Positions 36,223 through 44,586 of a stretch of DNA of 64,000 bases are shown here, one piece after another. Positions within the stretch are counted from its first letter, which is position 1. Every line of letters begins with the position of its first letter. The position numbers and the translations under genes are program-made. The DNA lies in assembly GCF_000203975.2 (NCBI RefSeq), contig NZ_AFCF02000008.1, forward strand, positions 434,001 to 498,000, given 5' to 3'. Below the pieces are notes generated by a model. That model did not search any database. It was given only the letters and a program-made list of their open reading frames with translations, and had not been told where the DNA came from. Source of the stretch: Leisingera sp. ANG1. Its GTDB lineage: Bacteria; Pseudomonadota; Alphaproteobacteria; Rhodobacterales; Rhodobacteraceae.

Positions 36223-36725
36223 GCCTGCCAGCGGCTCACCTGCCCCTGCACGCCGTCCCAGGCACCCGCCTGCAGCGCCAGCCCCAGAACCCGCTCCGGG
36301 TTGGTCGGGGGCGGCATTTCCACCCCCGTGAGCTTGGTAAAACCAAAGCGCTGGTAATAGGGCGCGTCCCCTACCAGCATCACCCTGGCCCAGCCGGTTT
36401 CCTCTGCCTTGGCCAGGCTGTCGCGAATCAAAGACCCGCCCAGCCCCTCGCCTTGCCGCGTCGGGTGCACTGCCACCGGGCCCAGCAGCAGCGCAGAGGC
36501 ACCGCCAATCAGAACCGGCCAGTACCGGATTGCCGCGGCCAGAATGCCGTCGCTGTCGCGTGCCACCTCGCTCAGGCCCTCAACCGGCGGCACCCCATCG
36601 CGCAGACGGTAGGACGACAGCGCCTCGCGCCCGGGCGCAAAGCACAGGTCATACAGCGCCTCGACCTCCCACCGGTCCTCCGGCTGCTCTGCCCTCAATT
36701 CGATCACGCTGCCCTGCCTCCGCAT
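36219..36725 (-). CDS. GNAT family N-acetyltransferase
   Basis: 168-aa soluble acyltransferase. It shows the GNAT core: IELRAEQPEDRWEVEALYDL, LLLGPVAVHPTRQGEGLGG with the acetyl-CoA pyrophosphate loop (RQGEGLGG), LVGDAPYYQRFGFTKL. The arrangement resembles the putative acetyltransferases with a C-terminal hydrophobic tail (YhbS-like). The target amine is unknown. ATG 36725 (MRRQGSVIELRAEQPED, with aggga just upstream) was preferred to 36776. Its stop overlaps the next gene's TTG. It is divergent from the flavin reductase gene. Confidence 0.85.
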   Translation of the reverse strand: MRRQGSVIELRAEQPEDRWEVEALYDLCFAPGREALSSYRLRDGVPPVEGLSEVARDSDGILAAAIRYWPVLIGGASALLLGPVAVHPTRQGEGLGGSLIRDSLAKAEETGWARVMLVGDAPYYQRFGFTKLTGVEMPPPTNPERVLGLALQAGAWDGVQGQVSRWQA

Positions 36726-36804
36726 TCTTCCCTGCAGGCTGGCGTTTGGCCTAGCATGCGCGTAAGCCTTGGGCAAACATCTATGACCAGAGCAGGAAAC
36801 AGAA

Positions 36805-37410
36805 ATGTTCTACCGGCCCGAGGACGGCCACGGCCTCCCCCACAATCCGTTCAACGCCATTGTCACGCCGCGCCCGATCGGCTGGATTTCCAGCCGCTCA
36901 CCGGACGGGGTGAACAACCTGGCGCCCTATTCCTTCTTCAACGCCGTCGCCTATACCCCGCCGCAGGTGATGTTTGCCTCCACCAGCGCCAAGCCGGACC
37001 AGGACGGTACCAAGGATTCGGTCGCCAATATCGAGGCCACCGGCGTCTTCTGTGTCAACGTGGTCTCCTACGCGCTGCGCGATGCGATGAACGCCAGCTC
37101 CGCCGCCCTGCCCAAGGGCACCGATGAGTTTGCCCATGCTGGCCTTGAAGCCGCGGAATGCGAAACCATCATCTGTTCCCGCGTCGCCGCCGCCCCCGCG
37201 GCGCTGGAGTGCAAACTGACCCAGATCGTCACCCTGCCGGGCGAAGCCAACAAGGTGGTCTTCGGCGAGGTGACCGGTGTGCACCTGCGCGACGACTGCC
37301 TGCGCGATGGTGCCTTCGATGTCACCGCGTTCCAGCCGCTGGCCCGCCTCGGCTACCGCGATTATTCTGTGGTGCGCGACCTGTTTTCCCTGTCCCGCCC
37401 CGGCGAGTGA
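36805..37410 (+). CDS. Flavin reductase-like FMN-binding protein
   Basis: 201-aa protein of the flavin reductase-like split-barrel family, which binds FMN and reduces it or uses it in an oxidoreductase reaction. Key blocks: FNAIVTPRPIGWISSRSPDG (family signature), NLAPYSFFNAVAYTPPQVMF, SVANIEATGVFCVNVVSY, and GEVTGVHL near the C-terminus. The closest type is the FMN-binding oxidase subgroup described from roseobacters and rhizobia; the physiological partner is unknown. aggaaa precedes ATG 36805. The acetyltransferase gene starts 8 nt after its stop codon, indicating co-transcription. Confidence 0.88.
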   Translation: MFYRPEDGHGLPHNPFNAIVTPRPIGWISSRSPDGVNNLAPYSFFNAVAYTPPQVMFASTSAKPDQDGTKDSVANIEATGVFCVNVVSYALRDAMNASSAALPKGTDEFAHAGLEAAECETIICSRVAAAPAALECKLTQIVTLPGEANKVVFGEVTGVHLRDDCLRDGAFDVTAFQPLARLGYRDYSVVRDLFSLSRPGE

Positions 37411-37418
37411 GGCCCGCG

Positions 37419-38060
37419 ATGCCGCTTCCCGATCCCCGTAAGCGCAACCCGATCACCCTGCCAGACGGCACGCCCCACGCGGGCACCGTGATGCTTTCGC
37501 AGGTCCTCGATCATCCGAACATCAAGGCAGGCGACTATTCCTACGCCTCCGATTTCGATCCGCCGCAGGACTGGGCGCAGCACCTGGCCCCCTACCTGTT
37601 CCCCGGATCGCGCGAGCGGCTGGTCATCGGCCGCTTCTGCCAGATCGCCCACGGGGTCCGCTTCATCACCGCCTCGGCCAATCACGCCCAGGAGGGCCTC
37701 AGCTGCTATCCCTTCCCGGTTTTTGACCCGGAGCAGATGGCAGGCTTCCAGCCCGACACCCGCGACACCACGGTGGGCAATGACGTCTGGATCGGCTACG
37801 GCGCGCTGATCCTGCCCGGCGCCCGCATCGGCGACGGCGCCATCATCGGCGCCGGCGCGGTGGTGCGCGGCACGGTGCCGCCCTATGCCATCGTCACCGG
37901 CAACCCGGGCGCGGTGCAAAGCTACCGCTTCTCCAAACCCCAGATCGCCCGCCTGCTGGCGCTGAAATGGTGGGACTGGCCCGCCGACCTCATCACCCGC
38001 GCCGAACCGGCGCTGCTGTCCGGCGACCTCGACATGCTGGAAAGCATCGCCCCCGACTGA
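37419..38060 (+). CDS. CatB-like hexapeptide-repeat O-acetyltransferase
   Basis: 213-aa left-handed beta-helix acyltransferase of the xenobiotic/CatB type, acetyl-CoA dependent. The hexapeptide ladder runs GNDVWIGYGALILPGARIGD GAIIGAGAVV (residues about 124-150, written in two parts), the catalytic His of this family is likely in ANHAQEGLSCYPF near residue 88, and the C-terminal helix (QIARLLALKWWDWPADLI) is typical. Such enzymes acetylate chloramphenicol-type xenobiotics or sugars; function here is not defined. gagg precedes ATG 37419, 8 nt after the flavin reductase stop codon. It is followed by a hairpin-rich region. Confidence 0.88.
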   Translation: MPLPDPRKRNPITLPDGTPHAGTVMLSQVLDHPNIKAGDYSYASDFDPPQDWAQHLAPYLFPGSRERLVIGRFCQIAHGVRFITASANHAQEGLSCYPFPVFDPEQMAGFQPDTRDTTVGNDVWIGYGALILPGARIGDGAIIGAGAVVRGTVPPYAIVTGNPGAVQSYRFSKPQIARLLALKWWDWPADLITRAEPALLSGDLDMLESIAPD

Positions 38061-38080
38061 CGCCCTGCCCCCGCGACAAG

Positions 38081-38220
38081 CCGCGCATCACCGGCGCGCG
38101 CGGGGGTGATCCCGACGGTCGTGACTGGCAATTTATCTCTGCCAAGTCCGTAGACCCTCTCTCTGTTGCGCCCAGCCTCACCAAATCACCGCCGCGTGGG
38201 CGCGCGCCGGTGATGCGCGG
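38081..38220. repeat. Element with 20-bp perfect inverted repeats
   Basis: ccgcgcatcaccggcgcgcg (38081-38100) is the exact reverse complement of 38201-38220. The 100-bp interior is less GC-rich and contains a tggca/tgcca inverted pair around 38126-38143. It sits between two converging genes. MITE-like in form, but no target-site duplication is visible. Confidence 0.6.
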
Positions 38221-38254
38221 CGGCCTGCGGCCTTGTTCCGCGCGCACCGGAAAA

Positions 38255-38295
38255 CAGAAAAACCCGCGGATCAGCCAATCCGCGGGTTTTCTCAT
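38255..38295. terminator. Bidirectional terminator
   Basis: Perfect 13-bp stem (aaaacccgcggat at 38259-38271 with atccgcgggtttt at 38278-38290) with a 6-nt loop. T-rich on both strands, serving the acetyltransferase (+) and sulP-type (-) genes. Confidence 0.9.
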
Positions 38296-38311
38296 TTTGC
38301 CGTCAGGCCGC

Positions 38312-39955
38312 TCAGTGGCCGCCCAGGATCCCGGTCTTGACCGAGTAATCCACCGCAACCTCATACTCCGGGTCGTCGTCGCTATCGACCATCAGGTGGC
38401 CCGCCTTTGACAGCAGCTGATGGCAGTCCCGGCTCAGGTGCCGCAGCACCAGCGTCTTGCCTTCCGCCTCATACTTGCCGGCCACCGCCTCGATCGCCTG
38501 CAGCGCCGACTGGTCCACCACCCGGCTGCGGGCAAAGTCCACGATCACGCGCTCCGGATCACCTGCCACATCAAACAGCTCGATGAACCCGTCAGTGGAG
38601 CCGAAGAACAGCGGCCCCTCGATTTCATAGACCTTGGCGCCCTTGTCGGTCGCGGACTCGCGGGTATAGGCGTGGATACGGCGCGCGTTGTTCCAGGCAT
38701 AGGCCAGAGCCGAGACGATGACGCCCACAACCACCGCAACCGCCAGGTCCGACATCACTGTGACAACCGTCACCAGCACAATCACAAAGGCATCCATCAG
38801 CGGCACCTTGGTCATGATCTTCAGGCTGTTCCAGGCAAAGGTTCCGATCACAACCATGAACATCACACCCACAAGTGCGGCCAGCGGGATCTGCTCAATC
38901 AGCGGCGAGGCGACGACGATGAACAGCAGCAGGAACAGCGCCGCGGCAATGCCCGCAATCCGCGTCCGCCCGCCGGATTTCACGTTGATCATCGACTGGC
39001 CGATCATCGCACAGCCGCCCATGCCGCCAAAGAAGCCGGTCACCACATTGGACGCGCCCTGCGCGATGCATTCCTGCGACGCGCCGCCGCGCTTGCCGGT
39101 GATCTCCCCCACCAGGTTCAGCGTCAGCAGGCTCTCAATCAGGCCGATGGCAGCTAGGATCACCGCATAGGGCAGGATGATCCACAGCGTCTCCAGCGTG
39201 AACGGCGCCAGCGCAGTGCCATAAAGCCCCTCACCGGTGCCGAACGGGTTGTGGAACGCCGGGAATCCGCCCTTGATCGAGGCCATATCGCCAACCGTCG
39301 GCACGTCGATGTTCAGCGCAATGACCAGAACCGCCACAACGCCGATCCCCGCCAGCGGCGCCGGGATCACGGATGTGATCTTCGGCATCCCCCAGATGAT
39401 CAGCATGGTGAGGCCAACCAGCCCCAGCATCATATAGAGCTGCATCCCGCTCAGCCATTCCGCGCCACCGGTGCCCGGCACCTTGAACTGCGTCAGCTGC
39501 GCCAGGAAGATCACAATGGCAAGGCCGTTCACAAAGCCCAGCATCACCGGATGCGGCACCAGGCGGATGAACTTGCCCCAGTGCATGACACCCGCAATGA
39601 TCTGCAAAATCCCCATCAGCACCACGGTGGCAAACAGGTACTCCACCCCGTGCTGCGCCACCAGCGCCACCATCACCACCGCCAGCGCGCCGGTCGCGCC
39701 TGAGATCATGCCCGGACGCCCGCCGAACACAGCCGTGATCAGCCCCACCATGAAAGCCGCGTAAAGCCCGACCAGCGGATGCACCCCCGCGACAAAGGCA
39801 AAGGCGACGGCTTCCGGCACCAGCGCCAGCGCCACGGTCAGGCCCGACAACAGCTCGGTGCGCACGCGGCCCACGGTAAAGCCCTCGTCCTGCATGATCG
39901 AAAGATTGGGCGGGGAAATCTGCTTGGCCAGCAAAGCCACGGCTGCGCGTCTCAT
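38312..39955 (-). CDS. SulP family anion transporter with STAS domain
   Basis: 547-aa inner-membrane transporter of sulfate, bicarbonate or similar anions. Twelve to fourteen helices: LTVALALVPEAVAFAFVAGV, GLYAAFMVGLITAVFGGRPG (the SulP signature), ISGATGALAVVMVALV, VPHPVMLGFVNGLAIVIFLA, IGLIESLLTLNLVGEITG and FFGGMGGCAMIGQSMINVKSG. The C-terminal STAS domain (about residues 420-535) contains PLFFGSTDGFIELF and VDFARSRVVDQSALQAIEAV. ATG 39955 gives MRRAAVALLAKQ; an in-frame ATG further in (MQDEGFTVGRVRTELLSG) is a good alternative. It is divergent from the PRC-barrel gene. The substrate ion is not determinable from sequence. Confidence 0.92.
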   Translation of the reverse strand: MRRAAVALLAKQISPPNLSIMQDEGFTVGRVRTELLSGLTVALALVPEAVAFAFVAGVHPLVGLYAAFMVGLITAVFGGRPGMISGATGALAVVMVALVAQHGVEYLFATVVLMGILQIIAGVMHWGKFIRLVPHPVMLGFVNGLAIVIFLAQLTQFKVPGTGGAEWLSGMQLYMMLGLVGLTMLIIWGMPKITSVIPAPLAGIGVVAVLVIALNIDVPTVGDMASIKGGFPAFHNPFGTGEGLYGTALAPFTLETLWIILPYAVILAAIGLIESLLTLNLVGEITGKRGGASQECIAQGASNVVTGFFGGMGGCAMIGQSMINVKSGGRTRIAGIAAALFLLLFIVVASPLIEQIPLAALVGVMFMVVIGTFAWNSLKIMTKVPLMDAFVIVLVTVVTVMSDLAVAVVVGVIVSALAYAWNNARRIHAYTRESATDKGAKVYEIEGPLFFGSTDGFIELFDVAGDPERVIVDFARSRVVDQSALQAIEAVAGKYEAEGKTLVLRHLSRDCHQLLSKAGHLMVDSDDDPEYEVAVDYSVKTGILGGH

Positions 39956-40184
39956 GTCAGGTACCTGTGCTCGGGAGGAGGAGTGTTCGCTGCCCGCCCC
40001 TAGCGGAAAACCGCCAACGGGGCAAGGGCGCGGGGCGTTTGCGCACCATTGCGGCCCCATCGGCCTCTGCCTCGCCGCCCAGCAGCGGCTTTTTCTCAAA
40101 TCCCGCGGGAACCGAACCCCGCGCAGGGCGTTTCTCCGATGAGTACTCACGCACAAGCAACCAACACACCGAGGAGTGAACGCT

Positions 40185-40823
40185 ATGAAAAAGCTGCTAC
40201 TTTCCACGGCGCTTGCCGCCGTGACCGCCCTGCCCGCCTTTGCCTCCGATACCACCGTCGGGGAAGCCGCCGAGGCAACCGCCGAACAGGGCGCTGAACT
40301 GGCGTCCGATGCCGCAAACGCAGCTGAACAGGCCGGCGAGACAATTGCCGAAGAAACCAGCGAAGCAGCGGCTGAGGCAGAAGCGGCAGCTGAAGCTGCG
40401 GCAGAAGAAGTGACGGAAGAAGCCACAGAGGCGGAAGCCGCAGCCGAAGCAGAAACGGCTGAAACCGAAACCATGTCCGGCACCGGAACCACCGCCGCCA
40501 TGCAGCCCCGCGCCCCGGTTGAGCGCGACGGCTACATGACCGCGGAGGAAACCGACCTGACCGCCGAGAAACTGACCGGCGCCGCCGCCTATGACGCCAA
40601 CGACGAATGGATCGGCGAGGTCTCCGAACTGCTGCTGACCGACGAAGGCAAGGTCAAATCCGCAGTCATCGACGTCGGCGGTTTCCTGGGCCTTGGCGAA
40701 AAGCCGGTTGAGCTGGAGCTCTCCAAGATCGACATCCTGCGCGCCGACGACGGCTCCGACCTGCGCGTCTACATCCCGATGACCGAGGACGAACTGAAGG
40801 CAATGCCCGACTACGAGGGCTGA
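40185..40823 (+). CDS. Exported PRC-barrel protein with Ala/Glu-rich spacer
   Basis: 212 aa. Signal peptide MKKLLLSTALAAVTALPAF, cut near residue 21. Residues about 25-100 are almost only Ala, Glu and Thr (EEVTEEATEAEAAAEAE-like), strongly acidic and probably extended or helical. Residues about 118-205 form a PRC-barrel domain (LTGAAAYDANDEWIGEVSEL, LTDEGKVKSAVIDVGGFLG and ELSKIDILRADDG). PRC-barrel proteins bind ligands or partners; exported alphaproteobacterial versions occur in the periplasm. gaggag lies before ATG 40185. A terminator follows the gene. Function unknown; divergent from the SulP gene. Confidence 0.82.
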   Translation: MKKLLLSTALAAVTALPAFASDTTVGEAAEATAEQGAELASDAANAAEQAGETIAEETSEAAAEAEAAAEAAAEEVTEEATEAEAAAEAETAETETMSGTGTTAAMQPRAPVERDGYMTAEETDLTAEKLTGAAAYDANDEWIGEVSELLLTDEGKVKSAVIDVGGFLGLGEKPVELELSKIDILRADDGSDLRVYIPMTEDELKAMPDYEG

Positions 40824-40853
40824 CCCCAACCGCGCTGCCCCTGCAGACCACCG

Positions 40854-40884
40854 AGACCCCGCCCCCCGGCGGGGTCTTCGCGTT
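40854..40884 (+). terminator. Terminator after the PRC-barrel gene
   Basis: 10-bp stem agaccccgcc/ggcggggtct with a 4-nt loop, then tcgcgttt. The T content of the tail is moderate. Confidence 0.7.
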
Positions 40885-41103
40885 TCCGGGCGGCTTGCGT
40901 AGCGGGTTTGCAAACCGGGCCGGCTTTCCCGTGCCTCTTTTGATGCCTCTCCCCGCCCAGCTCGCAATGTGTCGCGCGCGAAAAATCTGGTCAGACGGGC
41001 CGGGATAAAACTTTAGCGCTTGTTGGGATTTCACTGCTCGCCCCGCCTTGTAATCGCGCCCCAAGCCGCCGATGATCCCCAAATTCGGTTTGAAGGATTT
41101 GAG

Positions 41104-42594
41104 ATGCAGCGGTTTAAAAGCTGGAGCGAGATTGAACCCACCGCAACCAAGGCGGAGCGGAAGCTGAAGCAGGCGGCAGTGGCCGGTAAACTCTGCATCT
41201 GCGGCCCCGATGGTCAAACCCCGCCAGAGCCAGAGGACTGGTCGTCGCTGCCCGCTGACCGCCACATCCGCGCCGACGTGCTGCGCTTCTTCCTGCGCGG
41301 CGGCTGCGAAAACAGCCAAGTCACGGAAGTCGGCGTTGGACTGGCAGGCGTGGTAATCACCGGTGAGTTAAATCTGAGGGACTGCGAAATCCCCGGCAAC
41401 ATGCTGCTGCACAATTGCCGGTTTCAGCATGGCATCTACGCCACCCGCTGCAACGCTAAGAAAGATTTCCGGCTGCGCTCATGCAAGCTGCCGTTTCTTT
41501 CCGCTGGTGGCCTTAAGGTCGGCGGGCAGCTGAACTGCAAAGGGGCAGAGTTCCAAAACAAGGGCGGAGAGGCGCTGAACCTCCAGGACGCAGATATTGG
41601 CCAAACCCTGTCCCTCGACTCTGTAAAAGTCCTCGGCGCGGCGGATCTGAATGGCCTCAAAACCGGCGGGCAGTTGGATTGCGAAGGGGCAGAGTTCCAG
41701 AACGAAGGCGGAAAAGCGCTAAACCTCCAAAATGCGGTTATTGGCAAAGGCTTTCTCTTTCGCGATCAGGTAACTGTACAGGGGTCCATTGACCTGGCCG
41801 CTGCACACTGCGGTGACTTGGTGGATGATCCTGACTGCTGGCCGGACAGCGGGCACCTCATCCTGGACGGCTTCACCTATCGCCGCCTTCACGGCCCCAC
41901 CGATGCCCGCACCCGGCTCAACTGGCTGGCGCAGGGTGACCGCTGGAATGGGGAGTTCTACCCCCAGCCCTACAAACAGCTCGCCAAGGTGCTGCACGAT
42001 ATGGGACATGAGGCGGATGCGATGAAAGTCCGCGTCACACTTGCCTGCAAACTGCGCGCAGAAGCACGGAAGGAAGTCGTTCCAAGGTCACCTGTCTTCG
42101 CATTCATGCGACCAGTAAGACGCGGCGTGCTTTGGGTCTGGCACGGGCTTTCGTATTTATTGACGGCACACGGATACCGCCCTTGGCAGTCACTTTTTGC
42201 GCTGACCCTTTTGATTGTCATGACCTCCATTCCAACAAAGCGGGCCTGGGAAGAAGGCAGCTTTGCGCCCAATTCCAGCGTGATCCTGAACTCGCAAAGC
42301 TGGGCAACCTATGCCTCACATTCCAGCCATCCACCGCACCCGAATCCGGCACAGGATTGGAGCAAAACTTCCATCCCTGGCCGTGACTGGGAAAGCTTTC
42401 ACCCGCTCGCTTACGCAGCAGACGTCGTGATCCCTATCATCAACTTCGGCCAGACCGACGCCTGGGCGCCCTCGACAGAGCGCGGCACGTGGGGATATCA
42501 CCTCTGGTGGGCACGCTGGGTCTTCACCACTCTTGGCTGGATCGTCACCGCCCTCGGCGCGGCGGCGCTGACCGGGATCATCCGGCGCGAATAG
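41104..42594 (+). CDS. Repeat-containing membrane protein (pentapeptide-like beta-helix)
   Basis: 496 aa, function unknown. Residues about 80-240 hold right-handed beta-helix-like repeats. Two of them are near copies of about 49 residues: VGGQLNCKGAEFQNKGGEAL, continuing NLQDADIG, and TGGQLDCEGAEFQNEGGKAL, continuing NLQNAVIG, visible also in DNA (about 41521-41602 and 41668-41749). A charged middle region with YKQLAKVLHDMGHEADAMKV follows, then C-terminal membrane helices (about 345-385 and 468-493: PWQSLFALTLLIVM and WVFTTLGWIVTALGAAALTG). Some databases call such roseobacter proteins membrane-associated oxidoreductase, which I cannot support from the sequence. It is AT-richer (about 57 % GC) than its neighbours. 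aagga precedes ATG 41104. Confidence 0.75.
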   Translation: MQRFKSWSEIEPTATKAERKLKQAAVAGKLCICGPDGQTPPEPEDWSSLPADRHIRADVLRFFLRGGCENSQVTEVGVGLAGVVITGELNLRDCEIPGNMLLHNCRFQHGIYATRCNAKKDFRLRSCKLPFLSAGGLKVGGQLNCKGAEFQNKGGEALNLQDADIGQTLSLDSVKVLGAADLNGLKTGGQLDCEGAEFQNEGGKALNLQNAVIGKGFLFRDQVTVQGSIDLAAAHCGDLVDDPDCWPDSGHLILDGFTYRRLHGPTDARTRLNWLAQGDRWNGEFYPQPYKQLAKVLHDMGHEADAMKVRVTLACKLRAEARKEVVPRSPVFAFMRPVRRGVLWVWHGLSYLLTAHGYRPWQSLFALTLLIVMTSIPTKRAWEEGSFAPNSSVILNSQSWATYASHSSHPPHPNPAQDWSKTSIPGRDWESFHPLAYAADVVIPIINFGQTDAWAPSTERGTWGYHLWWARWVFTTLGWIVTALGAAALTGIIRRE

Positions 42595-42694
42595 CCCCCG
42601 CTCTTTCATCTTTCCCCAAATACTCATGTCCCGCTGCCCGGCAGGCGGCTCTACCGCCGAGAGGGGCAGGCAACCGCCCCCGGCACCCATCCGC

Positions 42695-42721
42695 TGCACA
42701 GGGGGTGCACAGGGGGTGCAC
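42695..42721. repeat. 11-bp tandem repeat upstream of mtnP
   Basis: tgcacaggggg occurs twice in direct tandem (42695-42705 and 42706-42716), followed by a partial unit tgcac. Located about 90-115 bp before the mtnP start. It could be a regulatory site or slippage tract. Confidence 0.6.
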
Positions 42722-42809
42722 GCATGTCACCCCCTGTTGATCACCCCGCTCTTGCCAAATCCCATCCCGCTTGCGCATATCCAAATCAGCAGCAACAGGA
42801 GGGCAGGAC

Positions 42810-43688
42810 ATGACCCGGGAAACCATGATCGCCGTGATCGGCGGCTCCGGTATTTATGAGATCGACGGGCTGGAAGGCGCCCAGTGGACCACGGTCGAAA
42901 CGCCCTGGGGCGCGCCCTCGGACCAGATCCTGACCGGCACGCTGGACGGCGTCAAAATGGCCTTCCTGCCCCGCCACGGCCGCGGCCATGTGCATTCCCC
43001 CACCGAGGTCCCCTACCGCGCCAATATCGACGCGCTGAAGCGGCTGGGGGTGACCGATGTGTTCTCCGTCTCCGCCTGCGGCTCCTTCCGCGAGGAGATG
43101 GCGCCGGGCGATTTTGTTGTTGTGGATCAGTTCATTGACCGCACCTTCGCGCGCGAGAAAAGCTTCTTTGGCACCGGCTGCGTCGCCCATGTCAGCGTCG
43201 CGCATCCGACCTGCGAACGGCTCTCGGACGCGGCAGAGACGGCAGCGCGCGATGCCGGCATCAAGGTCCACCGCGGCGGCACCTATCTGTGCATGGAGGG
43301 GCCGCAGTTCTCTTCGATGGCCGAAAGCAAGATGTACCGCGAGCAATGGGGCTGCGACGTGATCGGCATGACCAATATGCCCGAAGCCAAGCTCGCCCGC
43401 GAGGCGGAGCTGTGTTACGCCTCCATCGCCATGGTCACCGACTACGACAGCTGGCACCCGGAGCATGGCGCGGTGGAAATCACTGATATCATTGCCACTT
43501 TGCAGGGCAACTCCGCCAACGCCCGCGCGCTGGTGCGCCGCCTGCCCGGCCTCTTGGGCAAGGCGCGGCAGGACTGCCCGCACGGCTGCGACAAAGCGCT
43601 GGAATACGCCATCATGACCGCCCCGGAGAAACGCGACCCGGCGCTGCTGGCCAAACTGGACGCGGTGGCGGGCCGGGTGCTGGGCTGA
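42810..43688 (+). CDS. mtnP: S-methyl-5'-thioadenosine phosphorylase
   Basis: Cleaves methylthioadenosine, a by-product of polyamine and homoserine-lactone synthesis, into adenine and methylthioribose-1-phosphate. 292 aa of the PNP/MTAP class II family: [39 protein letters not shown] (phosphate and ribose site), [50 protein letters not shown] and [15 protein letters not shown]. aggagg lies before ATG 42810; MIAVIGG at 42825 is an alternative. The adenine phosphoribosyltransferase gene lies downstream and would recycle the adenine released here. Confidence 0.96.
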   Translation: MTRETMIAVIGGSGIYEIDGLEGAQWTTVETPWGAPSDQILTGTLDGVKMAFLPRHGRGHVHSPTEVPYRANIDALKRLGVTDVFSVSACGSFREEMAPGDFVVVDQFIDRTFAREKSFFGTGCVAHVSVAHPTCERLSDAAETAARDAGIKVHRGGTYLCMEGPQFSSMAESKMYREQWGCDVIGMTNMPEAKLAREAELCYASIAMVTDYDSWHPEHGAVEITDIIATLQGNSANARALVRRLPGLLGKARQDCPHGCDKALEYAIMTAPEKRDPALLAKLDAVAGRVLG

Positions 43689-43828
43689 CGAGCGGACAGC
43701 CCGCGCTGCAAAAGCCCTGTGCTGCCAAGGAAGCCCTTGCATGGCCCGGCAGCATCGGCCAAACCCGCTGTGGCCCCGGGCGCGAAACCCGGGGCGCCGC
43801 ATTCAATTCGCCAAGGGGAGCCGCGCCG

Positions 43829-44368
43829 ATGCCCAAGAAACCCGCCGTCAAGGATTACATCCGCACCATCGTCGATTTCCCGCACGAAGGGATCATGTTC
43901 CGCGACGTGACCACGCTGTTTGCCGATCCGCGGGGATTTCGCATGGCCATCGACCAGATGCTGCACCCCTACGCCGGTGAGCAGATCGACAAGGTCGTGG
44001 GGCTTGAGGCGCGCGGCTTTATCCTCGGCGGCGCGATTGCCCACCAGCTGGGCACCGGCTTTGTGCCGATCCGCAAGAAGGGCAAACTGCCCGGCACCAC
44101 CATCAGCCAGGACTACAAGCTGGAATACGGCGAGGCGATTGTGGAGATTCACGACGACGCCATCCAGCCGGGCGAGAAGATCCTGGTGGTCGATGACCTC
44201 TTGGCCACCGGCGGCACCGCGGGCGCGGGCATCAAGCTGATCGAACGGCTGGGCGGCGAGATCGTCTCCTGCGCCTTCATCGTCGATCTGCCGGAACTGG
44301 GCGGGCGCAAGCTGCTGGAGGACATGGGCATGGACGTGCATGTGCTCTGCGAGTTCGAGGGTCTCTGA
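43829..44368 (+). CDS. apt: Adenine phosphoribosyltransferase
   Basis: Converts adenine and PRPP to AMP and pyrophosphate in purine salvage. 179 aa, the usual size. Key motifs: [18 protein letters not shown] (family start), [20 protein letters not shown], the flexible loop [19 protein letters not shown] and the PRPP-binding motif [20 protein letters not shown]. aagggg lies before ATG 43829. It is 140 bp after mtnP on the same strand; adenine freed by MtnP is its natural substrate. The 140-bp spacer contains a hairpin ccccgggcgcgaaacccggggc. Confidence 0.97.
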   Translation: MPKKPAVKDYIRTIVDFPHEGIMFRDVTTLFADPRGFRMAIDQMLHPYAGEQIDKVVGLEARGFILGGAIAHQLGTGFVPIRKKGKLPGTTISQDYKLEYGEAIVEIHDDAIQPGEKILVVDDLLATGGTAGAGIKLIERLGGEIVSCAFIVDLPELGGRKLLEDMGMDVHVLCEFEGL

Positions 44369-44401
44369 ACACCCTCAACTGACCGCCTGTGCATGTTAGG
44401 A

Positions 44402-44566
44402 GGGCTCCCGCCGGTCAGGCGCCTTTCCAGGGAAAGGCTGTTCCCGTTGGGCATGGCCCCTTCAGGCCCCTTGGGCCGGAAGGGGCGCGCCGCGCATCTG
44501 CGCGGCGCCGGGCCCAAAGCCGCCAGGCGGTCCGGCACAGCCGGGCAGCCGCGGGTGCGGGAGCCC
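44402..44566. repeat. Palindromic repeat element, copy B
   Basis: 165 bp with perfect 10-bp terminal inverted repeats gggctcccgc (44402-44411) and gcgggagccc (44557-44566). The interior shares cccgttgggcatggc, the core cgcgccgcgcatctgcgcgg and gggcccaaagccgcc with copy A. It lies between the converging apt and GlcD-type genes. Confidence 0.78.
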
Positions 44567-44586
44567 CCCAAAGATACCAGACCAAA

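Noticed and set aside
38312-40502. Long N-terminal extension of the SulP protein (to 40501)
   Set aside because: It is a low-complexity Ser/Ala shadow of the PRC-barrel gene on the other strand.
43689-43828. Spacer between mtnP and apt as a fourth copy of the palindromic repeat
   Set aside because: It has a local GC-rich hairpin but lacks the shared ends and the ttgggc/gcccaa pair.
42810-44368. mtnP-apt as a new system
   Set aside because: Pairing of methylthioadenosine phosphorylase with adenine phosphoribosyltransferase is a known salvage route; noted only as context.
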